Source: Oxalobacteraceae sp. CFBP 13730
GTDB taxonomy: Bacteria > Pseudomonadota > Gammaproteobacteria > Burkholderiales > Burkholderiaceae_D
NCBI GenBank assembly: GCA_014841835.1
Contig: JACYUQ010000005.1
Span: forward strand, 62,001-126,000
Length of the DNA stretch: 64,000 nt
Direction of reading: 5' to 3'
Below, piece after piece: positions 32,562 through 40,536 of this stretch. The notes under the pieces were generated by a model, which was not told the DNA's origin, made no database searches, and was given only the letters and a program-made list of their open reading frames with translations. The position numbers and the translations under genes are program-made. Positions within the stretch are counted from its first letter, which is position 1. Each line of letters opens with the position of its first letter.

Positions 32562-33527
32562 ATGATCATGGAAAACTTGATTCTTCCCAAGCCTGCGCAA
32601 GCGCTCGCCCTCGTCGCAGGCGGCGGCACAATGGGCGCCGACGTCGCCATCGTGCTGGCGCGTGCGGGCTGCCGCGCGATCGTGCTCGAACCTGGCGCCA
32701 CGCGCCGCGACGCGCTCGACACCTATTTTGGCGACACCCTGCGCAAGCTGGGACTGGAACACAAGCGCGAGCGCATCACGACCTGCGCCAGCCTCGATGA
32801 ACTCGACTGGCAGGCCATCGATCTGGTCATCGAGTGCATTCCAGAGAAGCTGGCGCTCAAGCAGGCATTGTTTGCCGAACTGGTCCAGCGCGCGCGTCCC
32901 GATACTCTGCTATGCAGCAACAGCTCGAGCTTTCCCATCTCGGCCATCGGCGAACAGCTGGAGACGACCGGGCGCATGCTGGGCCTGCACTTCTTCATGC
33001 CGGCGCATCTGGTGCCGCTGGTCGAGGTCGTGCTCGGCGCGGACTCATCGGGCGAGCTGGCGGAGGCGTTGATGGCCTTCATGCGCGCCTGCGGCATGGT
33101 GCCGGTGCTGGTCCGCAAGGACCTGCCGGGTTTCCTGGCCAACCGGCTGCAACATGCGCTCGCGCGCGAAGCGTTTGCGCTGATCGACGCCGGCATTGCC
33201 ACGGCTGAAGATGTCGACGCTGCGGTGCGCTTCGGCTTCGGCTTTCGCTACCTTGCGGCCGGCCCCGTGCTGCAGCGCGACCATGCCGGCATTGACGTGC
33301 ACTACCCGGCAGCGACCACCATGTACCCGTCGCTGGCCGCCAACACGACGCCGGCCCGCGTGCTGGCGCAGCGCTACGACGCTGGCCACTACGGCATGAA
33401 AACGGGCGAAGGCTTCTATCGCTGGACGCCGGACACCATTGCCGCCGAGCGCGCGCGTTACGATGGCCTGTTGATGGCCGGGTTGCGCCTGCTGGCGCCC
33501 GAACTGCCACGGATCGAGGACCAATGA
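32562..33527 (+). CDS. 3-hydroxyacyl-CoA dehydrogenase family protein
   Basis: The 321-residue NAD-dependent dehydrogenase has AGGGTMGADVAIVLARAG at the Rossmann loop, VIECIPEKLALKQALFAEL, SNSSSFPIS, GLHFFMPAHLVPLVEVV and the C-terminal domain with KDLPGFLANRLQHAL and YGMKTGEGFYRW. Short forms like this include L-gulonate and carnitine dehydrogenases as well as beta-hydroxyacyl-CoA enzymes, so the substrate may be a free hydroxy acid. Its stop overlaps the racemase ATG (ATGA). Start at 32562 or at the second ATG (32568). Confidence 0.85.
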   Translation: MIMENLILPKPAQALALVAGGGTMGADVAIVLARAGCRAIVLEPGATRRDALDTYFGDTLRKLGLEHKRERITTCASLDELDWQAIDLVIECIPEKLALKQALFAELVQRARPDTLLCSNSSSFPISAIGEQLETTGRMLGLHFFMPAHLVPLVEVVLGADSSGELAEALMAFMRACGMVPVLVRKDLPGFLANRLQHALAREAFALIDAGIATAEDVDAAVRFGFGFRYLAAGPVLQRDHAGIDVHYPAATTMYPSLAANTTPARVLAQRYDAGHYGMKTGEGFYRWTPDTIAAERARYDGLLMAGLRLLAPELPRIEDQ

Positions 33528-34222
33528 TCATGTCTGCCCTCCCTTCAGCGGCTGCCCGCCCGGCGCCGCGCATCGCCCTGATCCACGCCCTGAGCCATTC
33601 GGTCGAGCCGATCAATGCCTTCATGGCAGAGCAATGGCCCGAAGCCACACGCATGAATCTGCTCGACGATTCGCTGTCGGCCGACCTGGCCCGGTCAAGC
33701 CGTGGCCTGGACGCTGCGATGCACAAGCGCTTCGCCGATCTGGCGGACTATGCGCTTGGCAGCGGGGCCGAGGCCATCCTGTTTACCTGTTCGGCCTTCG
33801 GCCCGTGCATCGAAGCGGTGGCGCAGCGCTATCCGCACATTCCCGTGCTCAAGCCGAACGAGGCCATGATTGCCGATGCCGAGGCCGGTCAGGCTGCCGG
33901 TCCGGTCGGCCTGATCGCAACATTCGGCCCGACGCTGGCCTCGATGCCACCCGAATTTCCGGCGCGCGTGGCACTGCGCTGCGCGCTGGCCGAAGGCGCG
34001 CTCGATGCGCTCAACCGGGGCGACGTCGAACTGCATGACGAACTCATTGCCGACAGCGCACGGCGGCTGATCGACGACGGCTGCGCGACGATCGCACTGG
34101 CGCAATTCAGCATGGCACGCGCGCATGATGCCTGTGTCCGTGCAGCGGGCGCGCCGGTGCTGACCACCGTGCACAGCGCCGTGCATGAACTGAAACGGCG
34201 CCTGGCGCAGCAGGCGTCCTGA
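33524..34222 (+). CDS. Aspartate/glutamate racemase-family protein
   Basis: The 232-residue protein fits the Asp/Glu/hydantoin racemase superfamily. The first catalytic cysteine lies in ILFTCSAFGPCIE, but the usual second Cys-bearing motif reads TIALAQFSMARA, with no cysteine there. This suggests a decarboxylase or isomerase-like variant (arylmalonate decarboxylase and maleate isomerase belong to the same superfamily) rather than a true racemase. Coupled to the dehydrogenase gene by ATGA. Confidence 0.8.
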   Translation: MIMSALPSAAARPAPRIALIHALSHSVEPINAFMAEQWPEATRMNLLDDSLSADLARSSRGLDAAMHKRFADLADYALGSGAEAILFTCSAFGPCIEAVAQRYPHIPVLKPNEAMIADAEAGQAAGPVGLIATFGPTLASMPPEFPARVALRCALAEGALDALNRGDVELHDELIADSARRLIDDGCATIALAQFSMARAHDACVRAAGAPVLTTVHSAVHELKRRLAQQAS

Positions 34223-34279
34223 ACGACAACGTACCACCCCACCAAAACAAAACAAAACAAGACAAACCGGAGACAAAGC

Positions 34280-35245
34280 ATGCTCAAGAAGGTATTTCTC
34301 GCAACGCTGTTCATGACCCAGGCGCTCGGCGCCGCCGCCGCCGACGTGTATCCGTCCAAGCCAATTCGCTTCGTTGTGCCCTACCCGCCAGGCGGGCCGA
34401 CCGACGCGATGGCGCGCCTGATCCAGGGGCCGCTGCAGGCCAAGTTCAAGGTCCCCGTCATCATCGACAACCGGGGCGGCGCCGGCGGCAATATCGGCAC
34501 GGGCATGGTGGCCAAGTCGGCGCCGGACGGCTACACGATCCTGCTGGCGGCCAGCGGACCGATGGCGGTGAACAAGACGCTGTACAAATCGATCCCGTTC
34601 GACCCGGACAAGGATTTCGCCCCGGTGATCCAGATCTCGGCGTTCCCGCTGGTGCTTGAGGTGCATCCTTCGGTCACGGTCAAGAACGTCAAGCAGTTCA
34701 TCGCCATGGCAAAGGAGCAGCCCGAGATGCTGAGCTTTGCCTTGGCCGGCAACGGCACCCCACAGCACCTGGCGGGCGAACTGTTCAACACTGCGGTGGG
34801 CACCAAACTGCAGCACGTTCCCTACAAGGGCGCCGGCCCGGCGCTGAACGATGTGCTGGGCGGGCACGTCAAGGTCATGTTCGACATCCTGGGCAGCTCG
34901 GTCCAGTACATCAAGACGGGCAAGCTCCATCCGATCGCCGTGACGACCGCCACCCGCGTGCCGAGCTTGCCGGACGTGCCAACGCTGGCCGAAGCGGGCT
35001 TGAGCGGCTACAACTTCACGGGCTGGCATGGCATCGTGGCGCCGGCCGCCACGCCCAAGCCGGTGGTGATGCGCCTGAATCAGGCGCTCAACGAGATCTT
35101 CGCCGATCCGGCCTTCCGCAAGAAATGGGAAGAGCTGGGCACGCCGGTCGTCGGCGGCACGCCGGAAGCGTTTGGCACCCTGATGCGCACCGAATCGGTC
35201 AAGCTGGGCAAAGTGGTCAAGGACGCGGGGGTGACGGTCGATTGA
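34280..35245 (+). CDS. Tripartite tricarboxylate transporter substrate-binding protein (Bug family)
   Basis: The 321-residue exported receptor has a signal peptide (about 1-21, ending GAAAA), the Bug signature YPSKPIRFVVPYPPGGPTDAMAR, IIDNRGGAGGNIGTGMVAKSAPDGYTIL and HVPYKGAGPALNDVLGGHV. Bug proteins bind carboxylates and are greatly expanded in Burkholderiales, usually without adjacent permease genes. A GGAGACAAAGC site precedes the ATG. As the third gene of the LysR-controlled operon it likely brings in the acid metabolised by the two enzymes. Confidence 0.92.
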   Translation: MLKKVFLATLFMTQALGAAAADVYPSKPIRFVVPYPPGGPTDAMARLIQGPLQAKFKVPVIIDNRGGAGGNIGTGMVAKSAPDGYTILLAASGPMAVNKTLYKSIPFDPDKDFAPVIQISAFPLVLEVHPSVTVKNVKQFIAMAKEQPEMLSFALAGNGTPQHLAGELFNTAVGTKLQHVPYKGAGPALNDVLGGHVKVMFDILGSSVQYIKTGKLHPIAVTTATRVPSLPDVPTLAEAGLSGYNFTGWHGIVAPAATPKPVVMRLNQALNEIFADPAFRKKWEELGTPVVGGTPEAFGTLMRTESVKLGKVVKDAGVTVD

Positions 35246-35335
35246 TGCAGTGCGGGGCGTGGGCGTCATCATGACGTCACACGCACTTCTTATCATCCCT
35301 TCAATTTTTCGCCTCACCACCATTGAAGGGTTCAC

Positions 35336-37297
35336 ATGCATCAGGTCGTTCTCCGCCGTCTTCCGCTTGCCGTCGCCATCGGCGCGGCACTTGCCCTGTC
35401 CGCCTGCGGTGGTTCCGACCACCATGACGACGCCGCCGCCGATGTCGCCATCGTCATCCCGGCCGCGCCAGCCGACCAGGGCGCGGCCGAAACGGCGCCG
35501 GTGCCGGCAGTGCTTGCCTTCGTCGACACCGCCGCCACCAACCAGCGCGGCGACGCCCGCTACGCCACGCTGGCCACGAATGCCGGCGTGCGCGTGCTGG
35601 GCGGCATGCTCGCCATCTGGAAGCCGGTCACCGAACTGGTCGATGCAGGCCAGACGGCCCCGGCCGTTGACGGTTTCCCGGCCGTTGCCGCATCGACCTG
35701 GACTGGCGTGCCGAACGACGGCACCAATGGCGGCACGATCGTCAACGCCGCCGTGCACAATGCCAACATCGACTACGTCGTCAAGGCCACCGCCAGCCGC
35801 ACGGCCGAGCAGGCGCTGCTGGCGTATCTGGACGACCGGCGCGGCAAGGGCTACAGCGTCACCGGCGGCATGGGCCCGCTGACCGATGCGTGGCGCAGCG
35901 CCTCGCGCGCGACCACCACCATCAACGACATGCCGGCGGATGCCACCAAGGTCAAGTACGAAGATGGCGGCAACAACAATGGTATTGGCGGCGCCGCCAA
36001 TGCCGAGTTCGGCAAGGTCGTCGACCTGGTCAATGCAATGGGCGGTAACGGCTCGACCGAACCGGCCAAGCGCTTCTACAAGTACGCGCGCCCTTACCGC
36101 TGGAGCAGCGCAGTGCAGGTCGTGCCGCAACTCGAACCCGCCAAGAGCACGACACCGAACACCGACGGCGGCTTCACCAGCGGCCACTCGGCCGAAGCGG
36201 TGCGCAACGCGGTCGCGATGGCTTATGTGCTGCCGGAACGCTACCAGGAACTGGTCGGCCGTGGTCTCGAACTGGGCGAGAGCCGCATCCTGGCCGGCAT
36301 GCACTCGCCGCTGGACGTGATCAGCGGCCGTGTGCAGGCGCAAGCCGTCGCCGCCGCCAATCTGATCGCCGCCGGCGCCACCACGCGCGCCGCCGCCCGC
36401 GAGCAGGCCCAGACCACTTTGATGAAGCTGACCGGCACCACCGCCAGCACCTTCCCGAGCTACGCCATCTCGGGCACGCCGGCGAACGACCGCTTTGCCG
36501 ACTACGCTGCCAGCCGCGCCAACTACCTGCGCCGCATGACCTTCGGCCTGCCGCTGATCGGCTCGACCACTGCGCCCGCCGTCGTGCCGAAAGGCGCCGA
36601 AGTGCTGCTGGAAACGCGCCTGCCGTACCTGACCGACGCGCAGCGCCGCGTGGTGCTGAAAACCACCGCGATCGGTTCCGGTTATCCGGTCCTGGACGAT
36701 GCTGAAGGCTGGGGCCGCCTGAACCTGTTTGCTGCGGCCGAAGGTTATGCCGTCTTTACCGGCAACGTCGTGCTGAACATGGACGCGAGCAAGGGCGGCT
36801 TCAACGCAGCGGACCGCTGGCGCAACGACATCACCGGCGCAGGCAAGCTGGTCAAGCAAGGCACGGGTACGTTGAAACTGGGTGGCAAGAATGCCTGGAC
36901 CGGCGGCACACAAGTAGACGCTGGCAGCCTCGAAGCGCTGTCGACGACCGCGTTCGGCACGGGTGACGTGTATCTCGCCGGCGGCGGCACCGTGATCAGC
37001 AACGCACCGGCCACGCTGGTCGTGGGCGGCAAGTACACGCAGCTGACCGGCGCGGCGCTGGAACTGCGCCTGGGCGCAGCCCAGGGCGGGCGCCTGAGCA
37101 TCACGGGCGCGGCCACCATCGGCGGCGGTACCTTGCGCATCAAGTTCCAGGACGGCGTCAAGCCCGCCGTGGGCGACACGCTCACCGTCATCAGTGCGGC
37201 AAGCCTGAAGGGCAAGTTCGAGACCATCACGGTCGACGGCTTCACCGTGACGCCGACCTACACCGAGACCGGCCTGCAACTGCGCCTGGGTTCGTAA
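35336..37297 (+). CDS. PAP2-family acid phosphatase lipoprotein with autotransporter-type beta-repeat tail
   Basis: This 653-residue predicted lipoprotein has a lipobox ALSAC (Cys24) followed by GGSDHHDD. Its middle is a vanadium-dependent haloperoxidase/PAP2 fold with FTSGHSAEAVRN (His about 284) and ESRILAGMHSPLDVISGR (about 315-333). From about residue 500 it changes to an autotransporter-associated beta-strand repeat (GTGTLKLGGKNAWTGGTQV, then DAGSLEALS). No C-terminal outer-membrane barrel is present; the protein ends QLRLGS. It is probably a surface or periplasmic phosphatase. The combination is unusual. Confidence 0.82.
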   Translation: MHQVVLRRLPLAVAIGAALALSACGGSDHHDDAAADVAIVIPAAPADQGAAETAPVPAVLAFVDTAATNQRGDARYATLATNAGVRVLGGMLAIWKPVTELVDAGQTAPAVDGFPAVAASTWTGVPNDGTNGGTIVNAAVHNANIDYVVKATASRTAEQALLAYLDDRRGKGYSVTGGMGPLTDAWRSASRATTTINDMPADATKVKYEDGGNNNGIGGAANAEFGKVVDLVNAMGGNGSTEPAKRFYKYARPYRWSSAVQVVPQLEPAKSTTPNTDGGFTSGHSAEAVRNAVAMAYVLPERYQELVGRGLELGESRILAGMHSPLDVISGRVQAQAVAAANLIAAGATTRAAAREQAQTTLMKLTGTTASTFPSYAISGTPANDRFADYAASRANYLRRMTFGLPLIGSTTAPAVVPKGAEVLLETRLPYLTDAQRRVVLKTTAIGSGYPVLDDAEGWGRLNLFAAAEGYAVFTGNVVLNMDASKGGFNAADRWRNDITGAGKLVKQGTGTLKLGGKNAWTGGTQVDAGSLEALSTTAFGTGDVYLAGGGTVISNAPATLVVGGKYTQLTGAALELRLGAAQGGRLSITGAATIGGGTLRIKFQDGVKPAVGDTLTVISAASLKGKFETITVDGFTVTPTYTETGLQLRLGS

Positions 37298-37323
37298 GCA
37301 TCGTCGCTGGTTCTACAAACGAT

Positions 37324-37360
37324 GGGGCCGGGTTCGATGACGAACCCGGCCCCATTGTTT
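37324..37360. terminator. Rho-independent terminator after the PAP2 gene
   Basis: GGGGCCGGGTTCG and CGAACCCGGCCCC form a perfect 13-bp stem with loop ATGA, followed by ATTGTTTT on the plus strand. It lies 27 nt after the PAP2 stop and 18 nt before the 3' end of the convergent hypothetical gene, so it may serve both. Confidence 0.85.
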
Positions 37361-37377
37361 TGCTGAATTGCTGCAGC

Positions 37378-37725
37378 TTACTCGTCGAACTCTTCCGCCA
37401 GATTCTTCCAGCCGCGGCTCTTGGCAAACGCCGAAAATTCTTCCGGCGCCTCGAGCACGATCAGACGGCTCTCCTGCAGGCCCGGGTCACTGTGGCCAAA
37501 GTCAGGCCCCACATACCCGAGCGTGCGCAGGCGCTCGACGAGTTGGCGGACCAGGACGGTGTCCTTGTAGGCATCCGGTTCGAGCTTGGCAGCGAACTCC
37601 ACGTACACATCGATGATCCCGTAACCCTCGTCGAAAATGCGGATCTCTTTGACGTCGAGGGTACGGCCGTTGCTGTCCTTGGCCTGGAAGGCGCCGGACA
37701 GTTCAATATCGGTATCAGTAGTCAT
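37378..37725 (-). CDS. Hypothetical protein (115 aa)
   Basis: This is a small acidic soluble protein with no family that I recognise. It is predicted mixed alpha/beta (DIELSGAFQAKDSNGRTLDV, then IRIFDEGYGIIDVYVEFAAK) and ends in an Asp/Glu-rich tail. There is no signal peptide or membrane segment. The ATG at 37725 was chosen because the longer frame to 37830 runs into the repeat cluster. Codon use is like its neighbours, so it is probably a real gene. Confidence 0.65.
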   Translation of the reverse strand: MTTDTDIELSGAFQAKDSNGRTLDVKEIRIFDEGYGIIDVYVEFAAKLEPDAYKDTVLVRQLVERLRTLGYVGPDFGHSDPGLQESRLIVLEAPEEFSAFAKSRGWKNLAEEFDE

Positions 37726-37780
37726 AGCACAAGCATAGCACCGAGCCACAGGTTGCGTAGCGCACGCCAACATCGCAAAC

Positions 37781-37822
37781 CAAAAGCCGGGGTCAGGTCT
37801 GACATTCGGACACGGCCTCTGC
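37781..37822 (+). repeat. REP-like repeat, family 2, copy 1 (inverted relative to copies 2 and 3)
   Basis: CAAAAGCCGGGGTCAGGTCT and the bases up to 37822 are the reverse complement of copies 2 and 3, with differences near the CGGACACGGCC end. Together with copy 2 it forms a large inverted repeat with about 100 bp of non-coding DNA between. Confidence 0.8.
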
Positions 37823-37921
37823 ACTAGCATCAGTTTTTTGATTTGCTGAAAGCGATAATTCCGGGCGGATCGATTAAACGAGGTCGGAATCTCAATGCCC
37901 CCGCTCAGTCAAGCGACTAGG

Positions 37922-37962
37922 GCTGAGGTCGTGTCCAAATGTCAGACCTGACCCCGGCTTTT
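37922..37962 (-). repeat. REP-like repeat, family 2, copy 2
   Basis: A 41-bp unit starting GCTGAGGTCGTGTCCAAATG and ending in CCCCGGCTTTT. It is immediately followed by copy 3, a near-identical tandem unit (one base different). GTCAGACCTGAC within the unit is a short internal dyad. Confidence 0.85.
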
Positions 37963-38004
37963 GCTGAGGTCGTGTCCGAATGTCAGACCTGACCCCGGCT
38001 TTTG
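37963..38004 (-). repeat. REP-like repeat, family 2, copy 3
   Basis: Tandem copy of the unit at 37922, differing by CCGAATG for CCAAATG. It ends 8 bp before the stop codon of the DUF5916 gene, so it lies directly in that gene's 3' region. Confidence 0.85.
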
Positions 38005-38011
38005 ATGGCGG

Positions 38012-40297
38012 TTACACTTCCCATTGCAGCTTGAAGGTCAGCGAGCGGCTGCGCTCGTCTACCAGTGGGAGCTTGTCGTCGACGATTCCCAGCGACACCG
38101 TGCGGCCGTGTCGCCATTGATAGCGGTACAGCAGCGAGCGGTGTACCTGGCGGTCGTTCCATGCCTCGAGCTGCGTGACGCCATCGTCGCGGCGCGCGGC
38201 CCAGGTGTTCTGCGCCAGCAACCGAATCGAATCGCGCGGACTGAAATGGACGATGGCCAGCGCGCGCCAGGCCGTGTCGGAAAATGCCGGCTGGCCCAGC
38301 GTGCCCTGCACCCAGGCGCGGTTCACATGTTGATCGAGTTCGAGGGACCACCCGCGCGGCAAGGGAAAGCGCAGGCCGACGTCCAGGATCACGTTCCCGC
38401 CCGGTCCCACGCGGTCGGCATCGGCGTCCAGCTGGCGCCCGAGCGCCGCTTCCAGCGCGATCTTCGAAATCCACGGTGTGGGCGTCGTCTCGATGCCGAC
38501 ATTGATGACCCGCGTATCGTGCAGGCGCCCCAGCGGCCGCGCGCGCTGGCGGTCGAAGCCCAGCTCAGCCCACACATTCGTGCGTCGGGTCGCGGCCAGC
38601 CAGACGCCGGGACGCAGCTTGCGCTCAACCGTCTCGCCCCCGGCCTGCCCCGTCAGCCGATCGGCCAGCGTGCGCATCTCGTGCAGCACCAGGTAGGTTT
38701 CGAATTCGTACAGCGCGATCCCGGCGAACGATTGCGGTCCCAGGATGCGGTTGATCGAGCCGGTGGCGCGGGCGATGCCCGCTTGCGGCACAAAACCATT
38801 GTCGTTGACGAAGCCGGGCGCGATCGCTTCGACCTCGGCTTCGTACCACCAGCGTTCGGTCTTGTGCAGCGACTTGCCCCACAGGTAGCCGCCCAAGCGC
38901 CCCGCCACCCGCGCCGGCACATCCTCGTCGACAAAGCCCGCCGTCGTGCGCGACACCATCGCCACGCCGGACAGTTGCTGCTGCTCGCCGTCCTCCCCTT
39001 CGCCGCGCCACTGGGCATCGACGCCGACGACGTCGTTGCCGCCGAAACGGTGGTAGTCGCGCTGCGAGGCAAACGCGCCCAGCAGCAAACCTTCGCCGTG
39101 CCAGCGCGCGCGTACCAGGCTTGCGACCGTGCGCTTGGTCTGCCCGTATTCCAGCGTTTCGTACGGCTTGCCGCGCAGGATCAGGCCGCCCGGCTCGTCA
39201 CGCAGGCTCATGGCCGTGGCGTCGGCCTGCCCCCCGCGCCAGGTCGCGCGCAGGCCGTATTCGGGATCGTTCACCGTGCGCGAATAAAACGCCGGCAGGC
39301 TCAAACCCAGCACGTCCGCGCTTTCCAGAAAGAAGCCGCGCTTCTCGGGCAGCGACAGCGCGATATTGCCGGCGCCCTGCGACACCGGCTCGTCGATCTC
39401 GACCTGCGAGTAATCGGGATTGATGGTGGCATTGAAGACCCAGTCGGCGCGCGGACGGGCATTGATCTCAAGGCCCAGTTCCGCCTGACTGCCGCGCGTG
39501 CGCGTCCCCGGCATGGCGGCGCGTTCGCTGCGCACCGTCAGTTCGGGGCGCAGCTCGAGGAAGCGGCGGTCGCGCACCGCTGCCACGGTGGCTTCCATGC
39601 CGTCGATCTCCTGCAGGAAGCTGAGGTGGCTGAGCGCATCGATCCGCCACGGCGCCGTCACCAGCAGCATGCCGTCGGCATGCGGGATGCTGCGCTCGAC
39701 CATCAGGCGCCAGTTGCGGCCATCGGCGTACGGAAATCGCAGGCTCGACAGCGGCCAGCGCACTTCCATGCTGTAGCCGTCAGGCAGGATGGTCACGGCC
39801 GTCTCGACCGGGAAATCCGGCCCCAGATCGGATTCGTCATCTTCGGCGCGGTGGATGCCATCGCTGACCACGCCGGTGGTGTTGATGCGCACGAACTGGG
39901 CATTGCGGCCATGGCCGGCCGGGTCGATCCAGATGCCGATGAAATCCTGGTCGACGCCGACCTTGTCGCGCCGTGCCAGGAGGCCCCGGCGCAGGTGCGG
40001 CGCGTCATCCCAGGCGCGGATACCGAACACCAGCGCGCCGTCGTCGACCAGCACTTGCACGCTGGTCTTCAATGCAGCAGGCGCGGGCGCGCCGTCGCGT
40101 GGCTGGTGCTTGTGGAAGTCCTGGTAGACGGGCGCGCGGCGCCATGCGGGGTCATCCAGTGCGCCGTCGATCACGGGCGTGTCGCCTGCCGCGATGCGCA
40201 GTGCGCGCAGGCCGGCGCCATGCGCATCGCACGCATGCAGGGCAGCACAAAGCAACAGGCCGAGACAGGCAAACGAGGCGGGAGACATGCGCGGCAC
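38012..40297 (-). CDS. Carbohydrate-binding family 9-like / DUF5916 outer-membrane protein
   Basis: The 761-residue exported protein has a signal peptide (residues 1-27), then a CBM9-like domain (PVIDGALDDPAWRRAPVY; WIDPAGHGRNAQFVRIN; EVRWPLSSLRFPY) over about residues 30-230. A long region of alternating beta strands follows (INPDYSQVEIDEP, LPEKRGFFLES), typical of DUF5916 proteins, which are predicted outer-membrane barrels. Its function is not established. It ends in a REP-like repeat cluster. The second ATG (40288) is an alternative start. Confidence 0.82.
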   Translation of the reverse strand: MPRMSPASFACLGLLLCAALHACDAHGAGLRALRIAAGDTPVIDGALDDPAWRRAPVYQDFHKHQPRDGAPAPAALKTSVQVLVDDGALVFGIRAWDDAPHLRRGLLARRDKVGVDQDFIGIWIDPAGHGRNAQFVRINTTGVVSDGIHRAEDDESDLGPDFPVETAVTILPDGYSMEVRWPLSSLRFPYADGRNWRLMVERSIPHADGMLLVTAPWRIDALSHLSFLQEIDGMEATVAAVRDRRFLELRPELTVRSERAAMPGTRTRGSQAELGLEINARPRADWVFNATINPDYSQVEIDEPVSQGAGNIALSLPEKRGFFLESADVLGLSLPAFYSRTVNDPEYGLRATWRGGQADATAMSLRDEPGGLILRGKPYETLEYGQTKRTVASLVRARWHGEGLLLGAFASQRDYHRFGGNDVVGVDAQWRGEGEDGEQQQLSGVAMVSRTTAGFVDEDVPARVAGRLGGYLWGKSLHKTERWWYEAEVEAIAPGFVNDNGFVPQAGIARATGSINRILGPQSFAGIALYEFETYLVLHEMRTLADRLTGQAGGETVERKLRPGVWLAATRRTNVWAELGFDRQRARPLGRLHDTRVINVGIETTPTPWISKIALEAALGRQLDADADRVGPGGNVILDVGLRFPLPRGWSLELDQHVNRAWVQGTLGQPAFSDTAWRALAIVHFSPRDSIRLLAQNTWAARRDDGVTQLEAWNDRQVHRSLLYRYQWRHGRTVSLGIVDDKLPLVDERSRSLTFKLQWEV

Positions 40298-40536
40298 CGT
40301 AAAATGAGCCGCTCAGTCTAGCATGAAGCTTGCCAAGACAACACTTTTTGGAGCCGGGGGTACCGGTCAACTGTGACAACTTGCCAATGCCGCGTCACCT
40401 TGCGTGGCATACGGGATGCATCTGATGACGATTCGTCTTCTCACTCGTACTTGGGACTTGCTACCGGCCCGATTTGCGCTACCATCGAATGCATGTTGCA
40501 TGGCCTGTACAGGCCGGCGCGATTCACGGCAGAGGC

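Noticed and set aside
33695..37279. 1194-codon minus-strand frame across the racemase, Bug and PAP2 genes
   Set aside because: It is antisense to three genes with clear products and has shadow-frame composition.
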